A stretch of DNA of 64,000 nucleotides from Trinickia violacea (GTDB taxonomy: Bacteria > Pseudomonadota > Gammaproteobacteria > Burkholderiales > Burkholderiaceae). Each line of letters opens with the position of its first letter. Position 1 is the first letter of the stretch. The translations under genes were made by a program, and so were the position numbers. The stretch covers positions 1,488,001-1,552,000 of the forward strand of contig NZ_CP040078.1 of assembly GCF_005280735.1 (NCBI RefSeq), written 5' to 3'. Positions 17,554-26,838 of this stretch are shown piece after piece. The notes beneath the pieces were generated by a model. It made no database searches. It saw nothing but the letters and a program-made list of their open reading frames with translations, and had not been told where the DNA came from.

Positions 17554-18054
17554 ATGACCGCAGACGCGTCTCTTGAGGCAATCTCAATTGGTGGTCTGAC
17601 AGTGTGCTATCTCATAGACGGATCCGCCACGAAGGGCATGGGCGTCTTCGAGTTGACGATCGCCCCGGGAGCAGACGTTCCGCCACCACATAGTCACACC
17701 CACAATGAAGAATGCATCTACGCCTTGGAGGGGCTCATCCGCTATTCCGTTGACGGTGTTGTCAGGGATCTGGCGCCGGGTCAGTGGATGCATACCCCCA
17801 AGGGCTCTGTCCATGCGTTCAGCAACCCTCATCAAGCCACTGCCAAGGCACTCATCGTCCTTACCCCTGACCTGGGGCCGCAATACTTTCGGGATGTCCA
17901 GGGAGTTGTGAATGCCGGCGGGCCGCCAGACCGCCAGAAGTTGTTGGCAGTCATGTCCAGCTACGGGCTCGTTCCTAGCGCCCCGATTCCAGCAGTCGCC
18001 CAACAATCGGTCGAAGAGGATGTGCCCACGTCGCAAGGACGCCCCTTGACCTAA
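17554..18054 (+). CDS. Small cupin protein (quercetinase/pirin-like single cupin)
   Basis: 166 residues from the ATG at 17554, with GGAG eight bases upstream. One cupin barrel is visible: VFELTIAPGADVPPPHSHTHNEECIYALEGLIRYSVDG (metal ligands in HSHTHNEE), then VRDLAPGQWMHTPKGSVHAFSNPH. The motif spacing fits metal-binding single-domain cupins. Substrate unknown; the family includes small dioxygenases and sugar isomerases. The C-terminal 40 residues are Pro- and Gln-rich and not part of the fold. No signal peptide. Confidence 0.82.
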   Translation: MTADASLEAISIGGLTVCYLIDGSATKGMGVFELTIAPGADVPPPHSHTHNEECIYALEGLIRYSVDGVVRDLAPGQWMHTPKGSVHAFSNPHQATAKALIVLTPDLGPQYFRDVQGVVNAGGPPDRQKLLAVMSSYGLVPSAPIPAVAQQSVEEDVPTSQGRPLT

Positions 18055-18293
18055 GCGTTGAATAGGCGTTTAAAGAAGAAAGAAGCGCTTCGCCCCAGAC
18101 TTGCGCAGCGTTTACAACCGGCTCGCGCGTCGCCTGTCCGTGGCATCTGGGACGGTGTACAGTCATTGAATCGAAAGGTGCGGGTGCCTGGAAAAGCCGC
18201 CCTCATGGGCCGGTAACACACGAAGAAGGCTGCCCCGTTTCGGATCCCGCGGTTGTGAAGCCCTGACGCAGCGTCTCAGGAAGGGCCAAAGTG

Positions 18294-19283
18294 ATGACTT
18301 CGGAGCGACCATCGGCGCTGCCGGGCAGACGCGAACGATTGCTCGAGCAGCAAGCGGCACTGGCGGCACTTACGCGCATGGATGTGCGTCAGGGCGAGAG
18401 TCTCACGCAGCGGCTGCAGTTCATCACGCAGACCGCGGCGCTGACGATGCGTGTCGCGCGAGTGAGCCTGTGGCGCTACACGGAGACGCGCGCGGCCCTT
18501 CAGTGCCTCGATCTCTACGAGCGTAGCCTCAACCGCCACAGTGACGGCGCCGAGCTTGAGGCCAGACGCTATCCTGCCTACTTTCAGGCACTCGGAATGA
18601 GCGAAGCCATCGTCACGGACAATGCCTATGCGGATCCTCGCACGCAGGAGTTCTCTGACACGTACCTCACGCAACATGACATCACGGCGATGGTGGACAT
18701 TCCGATTCACCTGCACGGCCGAGTGGATGGCGTGCTGCGACTGGAACAGGTGGGACCGCCCTCGCAGTGGACGCCCGAGGATCGCCTGTTCGGCATCGCG
18801 CTCGCGAATCTGATTGCGCTTACCCTCGAGCGACACGAACGCAGGCGTGCCGAAGAGGCGCTGCGCGAGAGCGAGCAGCGTCTCGCCACGCTCGTCGCGT
18901 ACGCGCCCGACGCCATTCTGGTGTTCGACGCGGACGCCGACCGCTACATCCAGGTCAACAAGCAGGCCGCGTCGCTTTTCGGGCACGACTGCGATTCGCT
19001 TCTGCAGATCGACCCGACGAGACTCAGCCCCGAGCGGCAGCCGGACGGCCGCCTGTCGAGCGAAGCCCGGCGTCAATTTCTCGATCTCGCGCTCAAGGGC
19101 GGAACACCCGTATTCGAGTGGGTGCATCAGAACGCCGCGGGCGAACTCATCCCCTGCGAAATCCGACTGGTTCGCCTGCCTCACGCAAGTCGCAGGCTCG
19201 TCCGCGGCAGCTTGGCGGGCACTCGCTTGCCGTCCCGGATCTCGTCGGGCCCGCGGCCGAACGATGCCGTGCATGACAACTAG
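18294..19283 (+). CDS. GAF-PAS sensor protein lacking an output domain
   Basis: 329 residues from the ATG at 18294 (a GTG at 18291 is possible; AGGAAGGG precedes both). Residues about 30-180 are a GAF domain (AALTMRVARVSLWRYTETRAALQCLDLY to LFGIALANLIALTLERHERRRAEEALRESEQRL). A PAS domain follows (LVAYAPDAILVFDADADRYIQVNKQAASLFG). The reading frame ends soon after RLPHASRRLVRGSLA, exactly where a PAS C-cap normally leads into a kinase, GGDEF or phosphatase domain. The last 20 residues look non-native, so it is probably truncated by a frameshift or deletion. Confidence 0.75.
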   Translation: MTSERPSALPGRRERLLEQQAALAALTRMDVRQGESLTQRLQFITQTAALTMRVARVSLWRYTETRAALQCLDLYERSLNRHSDGAELEARRYPAYFQALGMSEAIVTDNAYADPRTQEFSDTYLTQHDITAMVDIPIHLHGRVDGVLRLEQVGPPSQWTPEDRLFGIALANLIALTLERHERRRAEEALRESEQRLATLVAYAPDAILVFDADADRYIQVNKQAASLFGHDCDSLLQIDPTRLSPERQPDGRLSSEARRQFLDLALKGGTPVFEWVHQNAAGELIPCEIRLVRLPHASRRLVRGSLAGTRLPSRISSGPRPNDAVHDN

Positions 19284-19685
19284 GTTTCAGTTCGGCCAAG
19301 AGAGGGCATTCGCACGCACCGTCGCTCATACATTCAGGCGTCGGTTCCACTCAAGGACCAGCCATTCGATTCGCAATGTTGAAGTGTTGCTTGTCGGCCG
19401 AAGCCGCCGTTGGCGCGACCGTCGGTTAACGGCGGCTTGGGTCAGTATTGCTGACGTCGAGCACACGATCAGGTCGAAAGGCAGCTTTGTGCCCGTTTGG
19501 AGGACAGCAAGCGATAAGCTACATACGAGTTTTCATGAAACCCCTAAGGGCTCACACGGTGCATAATATATTGGGGTCAAGACGCAATAAAGTGTGCCCT
19601 TCTACCCCTGGCCGATCCAGACATTGGACACGGTGAGCAGTGCGTCAGAGCCCAGTCGGTCTTTGGCAAAAGTTTCCTACCGGGA
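19284..19685. other. 402-bp convergent intergenic region
   Basis: Lies between the ends of the GAF-PAS gene (+) and the cyclase-hydrolase gene (-). Apart from the stem-loop at 19401-19438 I see no coding pattern or known RNA. The missing output domain of the GAF-PAS protein cannot be recognised here in any frame. Confidence 0.5.
19401..19438. terminator. Perfect 11-bp stem-loop between convergent genes
   Basis: AAGCCGCCGTT (19401-19411) and AACGGCGGCTT (19428-19438) pair exactly around 16 nt. The position between convergent genes suggests a bidirectional terminator, but there is no T-run on either strand. Confidence 0.45.
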
Positions 19686-21041
19686 TCACTTACTCAAAAA
19701 CAGATTGATCTCCTCGAAGAACCGAGCAGAAGCAGGCTCGTGCTTAAGAAAGAGATGATTCCGCCCCGGAAGCGCTATGAACCGAGCACCTGGAATTCCC
19801 GCCGCCATTTGACGGCCCGCATCGATAGGGCACAAGAGATCATCGCGCACATGCAAGACGAGCGTTGGCACCTGCACTTGCGGGAGCAATTCGCGCACAT
19901 CGAGATTTCCGACGATTTCAAAGTACCGAGCAGCGCATTCAGGTGATGTGGTCTTCCGCTGAAGATCGTTGAAGTAGTCAGCCTGTTCCTTTGTAGCCTC
20001 GGGTATGAACTGCGAAGTGAACAGTTGCCGAAATGCCGGATCATCCGTGCCCCACCCAAGGCGCATCAAAGTTCCCATCGCCTTTCGTTTCTCATGTTCC
20101 CTTGGTGATCGCTTGTTGCCGCCCAGCGCAAAACCACCATACAGGATCAAATGAGAAAGGCGCTCGGGATGTCGGGCGGCATAAGCAATGGAGATAGCGC
20201 AGCCTTGTGAGGCGCCAAAAAGCGCAAAGCGGTCAATTCCAACTGCATCGACCACGGTTTCAAGGTCGCCAACCCATGCTTCAAGAGAAACCTCATCGAC
20301 ATCCCAATCTGACAGCCCGTTACCTCGTGCATCGTATCGAGTCAGCGTGTAATTCCTCGCCAATCCCTCGAGCAAATGGTGCCAGATCGGACTCTCCCAG
20401 TCGTATTCAAGGTGGTTCATCCAGTTCGCCGTCTTGACCAAAGGTGGTCCCCGCCCAATGGTTGCATAGGCGAGGCGTACTCCATCAGATGCTCGGCAAT
20501 ATTTGATCTCCTGCGTCACGCTGATGGAATCGAAGTTCACCGAATAGACCTCGACGGGCTTGGCGATGTTCTTGAGGTTCCGAAGCCCCAGCTTTTCGCA
20601 GGTAAACGATAGTTTTTCGAGTAAGTGATCATGTGCTTGGCGCGAAATGCAAATTCCGCCCGGTTCGGCGATGCCCTCAAGCCGTGCGGCGACGTTAACC
20701 CCATCGCCGTAAATGTCATCATCATCGATGATGATGTCGCCGAGGTTTATGCCAACCCGAAATTCGATCCGCTTATCGACACTGACTCTGGCATTCCGCT
20801 CGCCCATGCCGCGCTGCACGTCAACGGCGCATCGTACTGCGTCAACCACGGACGCAAACTCGACCAACATGCCGTCTCCAGTCGTCTTGACGATGCGGCC
20901 CCGATGTTCTTCGATTTTAGGATCGACGAGCGCTTGCCGGTGCCCCTTCAATTGGGCGAGCGTGCCTTCCTCGTCCGTGCCCATCAGACGGCTGTAGCCG
21001 GCTACGTCGGCAGCCAGAATTGCTGCAAGTCTGCGCTCCAC
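19686..21041 (-). CDS. Class III adenylate/guanylate cyclase fused to an alpha/beta hydrolase
   Basis: 451 residues. The N-terminal cyclase domain (1-170) starts MERRLAAILAADVAGYSRLMGTDEEGT, with metal Asp12 and the second Asp in KTTGDGMLVEF, and continues with GDIIIDDDDIYGDGVNVAARLE. The C-terminal part (about 190-451) is an alpha/beta hydrolase with nucleophile elbow FGASQGCAIS, a catalytic Asp in HVRDDLLCP and His in LPGRNHLFL. The combination is known in soil and plant-associated proteobacteria, but the signal or substrate is not. Base composition is less GC-rich than neighbours, suggesting separate acquisition. Confidence 0.9.
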   Translation of the reverse strand: MERRLAAILAADVAGYSRLMGTDEEGTLAQLKGHRQALVDPKIEEHRGRIVKTTGDGMLVEFASVVDAVRCAVDVQRGMGERNARVSVDKRIEFRVGINLGDIIIDDDDIYGDGVNVAARLEGIAEPGGICISRQAHDHLLEKLSFTCEKLGLRNLKNIAKPVEVYSVNFDSISVTQEIKYCRASDGVRLAYATIGRGPPLVKTANWMNHLEYDWESPIWHHLLEGLARNYTLTRYDARGNGLSDWDVDEVSLEAWVGDLETVVDAVGIDRFALFGASQGCAISIAYAARHPERLSHLILYGGFALGGNKRSPREHEKRKAMGTLMRLGWGTDDPAFRQLFTSQFIPEATKEQADYFNDLQRKTTSPECAARYFEIVGNLDVRELLPQVQVPTLVLHVRDDLLCPIDAGRQMAAGIPGARFIALPGRNHLFLKHEPASARFFEEINLFLSK

Positions 21042-21230
21042 GATGCATCCTCCAACAGGCGTCCTCCGGAGGAAGGAAATTTACTCTCCGGATGACCAAG
21101 GATACTCGCCGCTCTAAAAAGTAGAGCACCAAAGATTGTGAGGGCAACCCGCCCGCTTTGGCGCTCGAACAAAATCGTCAAGCCCGATCGACCCTATCCA
21201 GCGATGCACTAGGCGGGCGTATTGGGCCCG

Positions 21231-21941
21231 TCACTCCTCCGCACTCGCACCGGTCAACGCGCGAACACGGCTTTCATCGGCGGCTAGGTCGCGTGAACTG
21301 CCTGTATAGACGATGCCGCCATCGTCGAGCACATATGCGTGATCGGCAATCTCAAGCCCCATGCGCGCGTTCTGCTCGACAAGCAGAACCGAAATCCCTT
21401 CGCCGCGCATCTGCGACACAACGCGAAACACCTCGCGCACGATCAGTGGCGCCAGACCCTGAGAGGGTTCATCGAGAATCAGCAGCCGGGGATTGAGCAG
21501 CAGCGCGCGGGCAATCGACAGCATCTCCTGTTCGCCGCCGGAAAGCTGACGTCCGCGGCTTTCCTTGCGTTCGGCAAGCCGTGGAAACAGCTCGTAAATT
21601 CGCGCGATCGTCCAAGGCCCGCTGCGTACAAGCGGCACTCGCAGATTTTCTTCGACACTGAGATTGGCGAAGATTCTGCGTCCTTCAGGAACATAGCCCA
21701 CGCCGTTCGCGGCGATCCGGAACGTCGGCCAGCGCGTCGTATCCGCGCCGAAGATCGTCACGCGCCCCCGGCGTGCGGGTGTCAGACCCATTAGGGTGCG
21801 CAGCGTCGTGGTCTTGCCCGCGCCGTTGCGGCCAAGCAATGCTGTGATCCGACCTTCCTCGACCGCAATGCTCACGCCGCGCAGGATGTGACTCTTGCCG
21901 TAGTAGGTGTGAAGTTCCTCGGCGATGAGCGCTGCGTTCAT
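21231..21941 (-). CDS. livF: Liv-type ABC transporter ATPase, LivF subunit
   Basis: 236 residues. Walker A is GRNGAGKTT, the signature is LSGGEQEM and Walker B is LLILDEPSQGLAP. GVGYVPEGRRIFANLSVEENLRVP is the typical LivF Q-loop region. It energises import together with LivG. The start overlaps the livG stop by 4 nt (ATGA), indicating translational coupling. Last gene of the transporter operon, 189 bp from the cyclase gene. Confidence 0.95.
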   Translation of the reverse strand: MNAALIAEELHTYYGKSHILRGVSIAVEEGRITALLGRNGAGKTTTLRTLMGLTPARRGRVTIFGADTTRWPTFRIAANGVGYVPEGRRIFANLSVEENLRVPLVRSGPWTIARIYELFPRLAERKESRGRQLSGGEQEMLSIARALLLNPRLLILDEPSQGLAPLIVREVFRVVSQMRGEGISVLLVEQNARMGLEIADHAYVLDDGGIVYTGSSRDLAADESRVRALTGASAEE

Positions 21942-22687
21942 GTCACATCACCCAGGTACGCCGCCTGCACGGCCTCGTTCGCCGCGATCTCCGCCGGCGC
22001 CCCCTCGGCGAGGAGCGTGCCCCTGTCGAGCACCGTGATCCGATCGGCCAGATGGAACACCACGCGCATGTCGTGCTCGATCAGCACGATTGTGAATTTG
22101 CCGCCGCTGCGCAGACGGCGAATGAGCTGCGTAATCTCGCTAGTCTCCTCGTCGCCCATGCCGGCAGTGGGTTCGTCGAGCAGCAGCAGACGAGGCCGCA
22201 GGGCCAGCGCCATGGCGATTTCTGCAACGCGCTGGTCGCCGTGCGAGAGCTCGCCGGTCAGCCGGTCACTTTTTACGGCTAGTCCAGTGAGTTCCAGCGC
22301 TTCTTCGACACGCTCGCGCACCCGTGCTTTTTCGGTGCGACCGACCCAGGGCCGCAAGCGGAATCCAGCCGTCACCTCCGCGCTGATGCGTACGTTTTCG
22401 AACACCGTGAGTGCAGGAAAGATCTCAGTAATCTGGAACGTGCGGGCGATACCCGTCGCGACGCGACGATGCGCCGGGACGGCCGTGATGTCCTGCCCGT
22501 CGAATACGATCGTTCCCGTCGTCGGCGGGAAAAAGCCGCTGATGAGATTGAAGAAGGTGGTCTTGCCGGCGCCGTTCGGTCCAATGATGGCGCGCAACTC
22601 GCCTTCGTCGACGGCGAGGGAGACGTCGCGTACCGCAGCGAGTCTGCCGAAGCGCTTGCTCACCTGCGCGATGTCGAGAAGGCTCAT
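21938..22687 (-). CDS. livG: Liv-type ABC transporter ATPase, LivG subunit
   Basis: 249 residues. Walker A is GPNGAGKTTFFNLISGFFPPTTG, of which GPNGAGKTT is the nucleotide loop; the signature is LSHGDQRVAEIAMAL and Walker B is LLLLDEPTAGM. The LSHGDQ form and the IARTFQITEIFPALTVFENV region are typical of LivG and of the urea and amide transporter relatives (UrtD). It overlaps livM by 4 nt. Confidence 0.94.
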   Translation of the reverse strand: MSLLDIAQVSKRFGRLAAVRDVSLAVDEGELRAIIGPNGAGKTTFFNLISGFFPPTTGTIVFDGQDITAVPAHRRVATGIARTFQITEIFPALTVFENVRISAEVTAGFRLRPWVGRTEKARVRERVEEALELTGLAVKSDRLTGELSHGDQRVAEIAMALALRPRLLLLDEPTAGMGDEETSEITQLIRRLRSGGKFTIVLIEHDMRVVFHLADRITVLDRGTLLAEGAPAEIAANEAVQAAYLGDVT

Positions 22688-23649
22688 GAATCGCTCCTAC
22701 GCCGGATAAAGCCGAGCAGGCCCCGCGGGAAGAACAGCACGATCGCGATGAACAACATGCCGATGAACGACATCCAGTTGACCGTGATACTCGACAGGTA
22801 GTCCTGCAACACGACGAATACCGCCGCGCCGAGGAGCGGTCCCCACAGGCTGCGCATGCCACCCATTACCGCCATCATCACGAAGTCGCCAGACTGGCTG
22901 AAATGCAGCCCGCGCGGATCGGCGAAATTGTTCAGAAGGGCATAGAGCGCACCGGCAAACGCCATGAAAAGGCAGGAGAGCGCGAAAGCGATCCAGATAT
23001 GGACGTCGACGGGAATGCCGAGAAAGCGCGCGCGCCGTTCATTTTCGCGGATTGCGATCATCGTGCGCCCGAACGGCGAGCGCAGGATGAAACCCATCAG
23101 ACCAACGGCCAGAGCGAGGCAAAACAGGACAAAATAATAGAACGCATCGGCATTCGACAGGATGTCGATGGTCGCGATGCCGAGGTGAAGCGGTACGCGC
23201 GTGAACCCGCGCAAGCCGTCGTCGCCGCCCGTCAACGAACTCCATTGGAATGCGATGTAGTAGAAGACCTGTCCGAAGGCGATGGTGACCATCGCGAAGT
23301 ACACGCCTCGCCGCCTTGCGCAAAGCGCACCGAGCAGCGCACCGGCGATCCCACCGAGCAGCGTTCCGCACAGAAGAGCCAGCGGCGTACTCGGCGCAAG
23401 GAATTTCAGCGCGAGGCCAGCGCCATATGCGCCAAGCCCAAAATACGCGGCGTGACCGAAGGACAACACACCGGTGAAGCCGAGCAGAAAATTCACCGAC
23501 ATCGCAGCGAGACCCAGCACGAGCACCCGTGTGCCGAGCGCGGTATAGCCGCCGAGCGGCGGCATCCAGTACGGGGCCAGCAGCAACACAGCCCAGATCG
23601 CCGCGAGCGTCAGCAGCCTGTTGTGCCTCGCCAGTCGCGCTTCGCTCAT
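22684..23649 (-). CDS. livM: Liv-type ABC permease, LivM subunit
   Basis: 321 residues with about nine hydrophobic segments. Conserved blocks include NFLLGFTGVLSFGHAAYFGLGAYGAG and SPFGRTMIAIRENERRARFLGIPV, the coupling loop that contacts the ATPases. It forms the inner-membrane channel with LivH. It starts on the last bases of livH (4-nt overlap), so both subunits are translated together. The C-terminus FFPRGLLGFIRRR is a standard ending. Confidence 0.93.
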   Translation of the reverse strand: MSEARLARHNRLLTLAAIWAVLLLAPYWMPPLGGYTALGTRVLVLGLAAMSVNFLLGFTGVLSFGHAAYFGLGAYGAGLALKFLAPSTPLALLCGTLLGGIAGALLGALCARRRGVYFAMVTIAFGQVFYYIAFQWSSLTGGDDGLRGFTRVPLHLGIATIDILSNADAFYYFVLFCLALAVGLMGFILRSPFGRTMIAIRENERRARFLGIPVDVHIWIAFALSCLFMAFAGALYALLNNFADPRGLHFSQSGDFVMMAVMGGMRSLWGPLLGAAVFVVLQDYLSSITVNWMSFIGMLFIAIVLFFPRGLLGFIRRRSDS

Positions 23650-24515
23650 GTCAGCATACCCTCCTCGCCAAGCAGGCCGTGTGGGCGCAGCAGCAACACT
23701 ATGGCCATCAGCACGTAGATGATCGCTTCGCTTGCTGCGGGCAGGAACACGGCAGTGATGCCGGAGGCGACGCCGATCAGCAAGCCGCCGAGCAGCGTGC
23801 CAGTGAGGCTGCCAACTCCGCCGACGATGATCGCAATGAAGCTCGGCATCAGGAGCCCCGTTCCCATCGTCGGCTCCAGACCGAGCTGGCCGGCGGCGAG
23901 CACCCCGCTCAGACCGGCGAGAAAGGCGCCGACTGCGAAATTGAACGAACGCAGTCTGCCCACGTTGATGCCGAGGGACGCCACGGTTTCGAGGTCGAGG
24001 GTGCCGGCGCGGATACGGATGCCGAGCCGGCTATAGCGCAGCACGATGAAAAGCAGCGCCACCGTCACGGCCACCGTTGCGACCATGAAGAGGCGGTAGC
24101 CGGTGATGAAGAAGAACGTGTTGCTCAGAGGCTGGGCTAGCACAGATGGAACAGTCACCGGCTTGCCTTGCGCGCCCCAGATGAAACGGGTGCCGTCCTC
24201 GAAGATGAAGGCAAGACCGAACGTCAGGAGCAGGCTGTAGAGCGGGTCGCGCCCGTAGACTCGCCGGATGAGCACCCGTTCGAGGACGAAGCCGATCAGC
24301 GCAATGCATGGCGGTGCGATCAGCAGCGCGCCCCAGAAACCTACGTAGGGCGTGATCGTATAGGCAACGTAGCCGCCGGCGACAAGGAAGCCGCCGTGAG
24401 CGAAGTTGATGACATTGCTCAAGTTGAGAATGAGCGATAACCCGAGGGCCATCAGCACGTAAAACGCTCCGATGATCAGCCCGTTAGTGACGTTGAAGAG
24501 CAGCAGTTCAGTCAT
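23646..24515 (-). CDS. livH: Liv-type ABC permease, LivH subunit
   Basis: 289 residues and about eight membrane segments. The start NVTNGLIIGAFYVLMALGLSLILNLSNVINFAHGGFLVAGGY and the loop RTGTLDLE-like region (IRAGTLDLETVASLGINVGRLR) identify the LivH side of the permease pair. It ends LRPHGLLGEEGMLT. The gene follows the binding-protein gene with a 143-bp gap, so a stronger expression of the binding protein by partial termination in that gap is possible. Confidence 0.93.
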   Translation of the reverse strand: MTELLLFNVTNGLIIGAFYVLMALGLSLILNLSNVINFAHGGFLVAGGYVAYTITPYVGFWGALLIAPPCIALIGFVLERVLIRRVYGRDPLYSLLLTFGLAFIFEDGTRFIWGAQGKPVTVPSVLAQPLSNTFFFITGYRLFMVATVAVTVALLFIVLRYSRLGIRIRAGTLDLETVASLGINVGRLRSFNFAVGAFLAGLSGVLAAGQLGLEPTMGTGLLMPSFIAIIVGGVGSLTGTLLGGLLIGVASGITAVFLPAASEAIIYVLMAIVLLLRPHGLLGEEGMLT

Positions 24516-24658
24516 CGCCCACCATTCTTGTTATGGCGCCCGCGCCGCCCGTGCTTCCCTCGGAGGTCGGTGCCGCGGTTCGACCACATACGGTCCACAT
24601 ACGTCCTACTTATGCGATCAGAACGGCGCCCGGCGATCCTGCCCGGGCGTTTGCGCTA

Positions 24659-25921
24659 TCAGGCGGGCCACTGCAGCTTGCAGCCGGTTTCGCTCTCGGG
24701 AGGTGCGGTCTTGTCACCCTCGACGACGCGATCTACACGGAACAGATCTTCCGGGTCGCCGGCCGGCTGGGATAACGCTTCGCCGACGAACGACGACGTC
24801 ATCAGCTGGTGATCCCCCTTGCGGTAGTAGCACCTGTTCGGCTGCAGCTTGACGTCGTCTGCCAGTTCGAAGCCGCCAAGCGCTTCGGCGAGCTTCCTGG
24901 CGTCGAGCGTCTTTTCCTTGTTGGCGATGGCGGCAAGGGTATGCACCGATGTATAGCCGAACCAGTGACGCGCGGTGGGAACCTTGCCGCCGTTCACCTT
25001 ACGGATGTCGGCAACGAACTTTTCGACTCCCGGCACACCCGGCTGCTTCCAGTACCACTCGAACATCCAGATGCCGACGCGCGCCTCCGGCGGCATCGCC
25101 TCGAGCGACTCGAGCTCCTGCTGCAGTCCGGCAATGTGAATATTCTTGCCGATGCCGAACTGTGCAATCTGCTTCAGGCAGTTGACCATGTCGGAGCCTT
25201 GCGGGAGCACAAGCAGGACGTCGGGACTCGCCGCTCGCGCCTTGATGAGATAGGCGGAGAAGTCTGTCGTGCCGAGCGGGGTAAGCTCGTTGCCGGTTAT
25301 CGTGCCACCGAGCTTCTGCAGATCGGCGGCCGCGGCTTTCTGCAGCGTGTGGCCGAACGCGTAGTCCGGTGTGATGAAATGCCACTTCTTGCCGTACTTG
25401 GTGAACAGCAGGTTCGCGACGGCGTTGGCCTCCATGCTGGTCGTGTTGCAGACGCGATAGACATTCCACTTGCAGTCGACGCCCGTGATCGTATCGGTGT
25501 GGCCGCCCGAAACGATGTGCAGCACCTTCTTCTCATTGCTGACCTGGGAAATGGCCTGGGCGATACCTGAGTTCACATCGCCGATGAGGAACGTGACCTG
25601 ATCGCGTTCGATCAATTTGCGCGCCTTCTGCACGCCGGTGCCGACGTCATTTGCCGAGTCTTCAACCAGGAGCTCGATGGGCCGTCCCAGAACGCCGCCC
25701 TTGGCATTGATCTGCTGAACGGCAAGCCTCGCGCCCGTCACTTCATTCTGTGCAACTGCAGCATAAACGCCCGTCAACGGATCGACCATACCGATTCGCA
25801 GCGGAGCCTCGCCGCGTGCCTTGATGATGACGGGTGGCGCCAACTGCAGTGCGGCCGCCGCAGCAGTCGCCTTGAGTACGGTGCGCCGACTGAAAGAAGG
25901 GATACGGCTTTGTGTTGTCAT
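24659..25921 (-). CDS. ABC transporter substrate-binding protein (Liv/amide-urea type)
   Basis: 420 residues from the ATG at 25921 with GGGAGAA upstream. A Tat-type signal is visible (FSRRTVLKATAAAAALQLAPPV). The mature protein is a type I periplasmic binding fold: LRIGMVDPLTGVYAAVAQNEVTGARLAVQQINAKGG, IGDVNSGIAQAISQVSN and WHFITPDYAFGHTLQKAAAADLQKLGG. Sequence style is closer to amide, urea and aromatic-acid binders than to strict leucine binders. A formamidase-type gene lies 6.6 kb away, but a link is only a guess. First gene of the transporter operon. Confidence 0.9.
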   Translation of the reverse strand: MTTQSRIPSFSRRTVLKATAAAAALQLAPPVIIKARGEAPLRIGMVDPLTGVYAAVAQNEVTGARLAVQQINAKGGVLGRPIELLVEDSANDVGTGVQKARKLIERDQVTFLIGDVNSGIAQAISQVSNEKKVLHIVSGGHTDTITGVDCKWNVYRVCNTTSMEANAVANLLFTKYGKKWHFITPDYAFGHTLQKAAAADLQKLGGTITGNELTPLGTTDFSAYLIKARAASPDVLLVLPQGSDMVNCLKQIAQFGIGKNIHIAGLQQELESLEAMPPEARVGIWMFEWYWKQPGVPGVEKFVADIRKVNGGKVPTARHWFGYTSVHTLAAIANKEKTLDARKLAEALGGFELADDVKLQPNRCYYRKGDHQLMTSSFVGEALSQPAGDPEDLFRVDRVVEGDKTAPPESETGCKLQWPA

Positions 25922-26134
25922 AGGGTTCTCCCTCACCCTCATGTCGAATCTTTCGAACCTCTGAACGGTTGGTCCGCGCGTGCGAAACACGCCCATTTCG
26001 ATCTTGAACGCGTTCAAGGGAATCCACAAGACCCCATTTTCCTGCTGACATACACGCGACAGCGCGTAGCTCATCAACGGGCTTTGTCCGGACAACGGAA
26101 AACCGGCGAGGCGGCTGATAATACTGTTAGCAAT

Positions 26135-26146
26135 GCCATATATGGC
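26135..26146. promoter_or_regulatory. 12-bp palindrome GCCATATATGGC upstream of the binding-protein gene
   Basis: A perfect palindrome about 215 bp upstream of the start codon at 25921, in an AT-rich stretch. Candidate operator for the transporter operon; no regulator gene is adjacent. Confidence 0.35.
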
Positions 26147-26276
26147 GGTTGAAGGATTATGCTTTGTGCGAGCAGCCGATGCCGGAAAACGGGATGCGTG
26201 TACAACGAATTTCTTGAGACGTGGAGCCCCACATCGGCCAGGCGTTTAACCGGCGCGCGGACAGTCCATGAATTGC

Positions 26277-26567
26277 TTACTTGCCTTTGTTCCACGCTAC
26301 TCGAGTTTCGGTCTCCATGACAGACTCCCTCAGGGATGATGGGAGTTCGATTGTGTTACCACCCCCGACGGTCGCTTTTGTCGGACCTGACGGAGGCTCA
26401 CTCGCGGCCACTAGCTGCCGTTCGCCGTCGCCGTCGCTCAGCCATTCGAGCGGCTGCTCCGCATCAGTCAGCGGACCTTCACGAAAAAGCGGCTGGTATG
26501 ACGCGGGATCGATATCGAGGTGTTCGCGGGATATAAGGCCAGCTGGGCTTTGCAGCCGTGACCACAT
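26277..26567 (-). CDS. Doubtful hypothetical protein, 96 aa
   Basis: An open frame whose codon use resembles coding sequence (DIDPASYQPLFREGPLTDAEQPLEWLSDGDGE, then a Gly/Thr-rich tail). There is no clear ribosome site and no family I recognise. It could be a small conserved protein or the C-terminal remnant of a longer one. Confidence 0.3.
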   Translation of the reverse strand: MWSRLQSPAGLISREHLDIDPASYQPLFREGPLTDAEQPLEWLSDGDGERQLVAASEPPSGPTKATVGGGNTIELPSSLRESVMETETRVAWNKGK

Positions 26568-26838
26568 CGACGGTGCGGCCCATCCGGTGCAAGCGAAGGA
26601 AAATGAAGTAGGGGACGTTCGCGTAGGTCGACCGCCTGTTCAAGCGGCTCAACGGATAGTCTTCGAGCTCTCGCTTTCCATCATCACTCCGGGCCGCGAA
26701 GACCTATCTATCGCGCAACATTTGGGGAATCGGTATCGGCAGCACCGTCCCCCGGCTATTGGTCATGCTCCACCCACGCACCCCTCATCGAGTCTCTTCG
26801 CCATGAACGATTGATTGTCGCCAGGCACTTGCGAATGC

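Larger units (their letters stand above)
26096..26838. other. 743-bp region between transporter and dehydrogenase operons
   Basis: Holds the presumed promoter of the transporter operon (upstream of 25921), the palindrome at 26135-26146 and a doubtful small frame at 26277-26567. The segment 26570-26838, after the dehydrogenase operon, contains no gene I can support. Confidence 0.5.

Noticed and set aside
26281..26814. A 177-codon frame on the + strand
   Set aside because: Ser/Pro/Arg-rich, no ribosome site, no family; the minus strand here has a slightly better but still doubtful frame.
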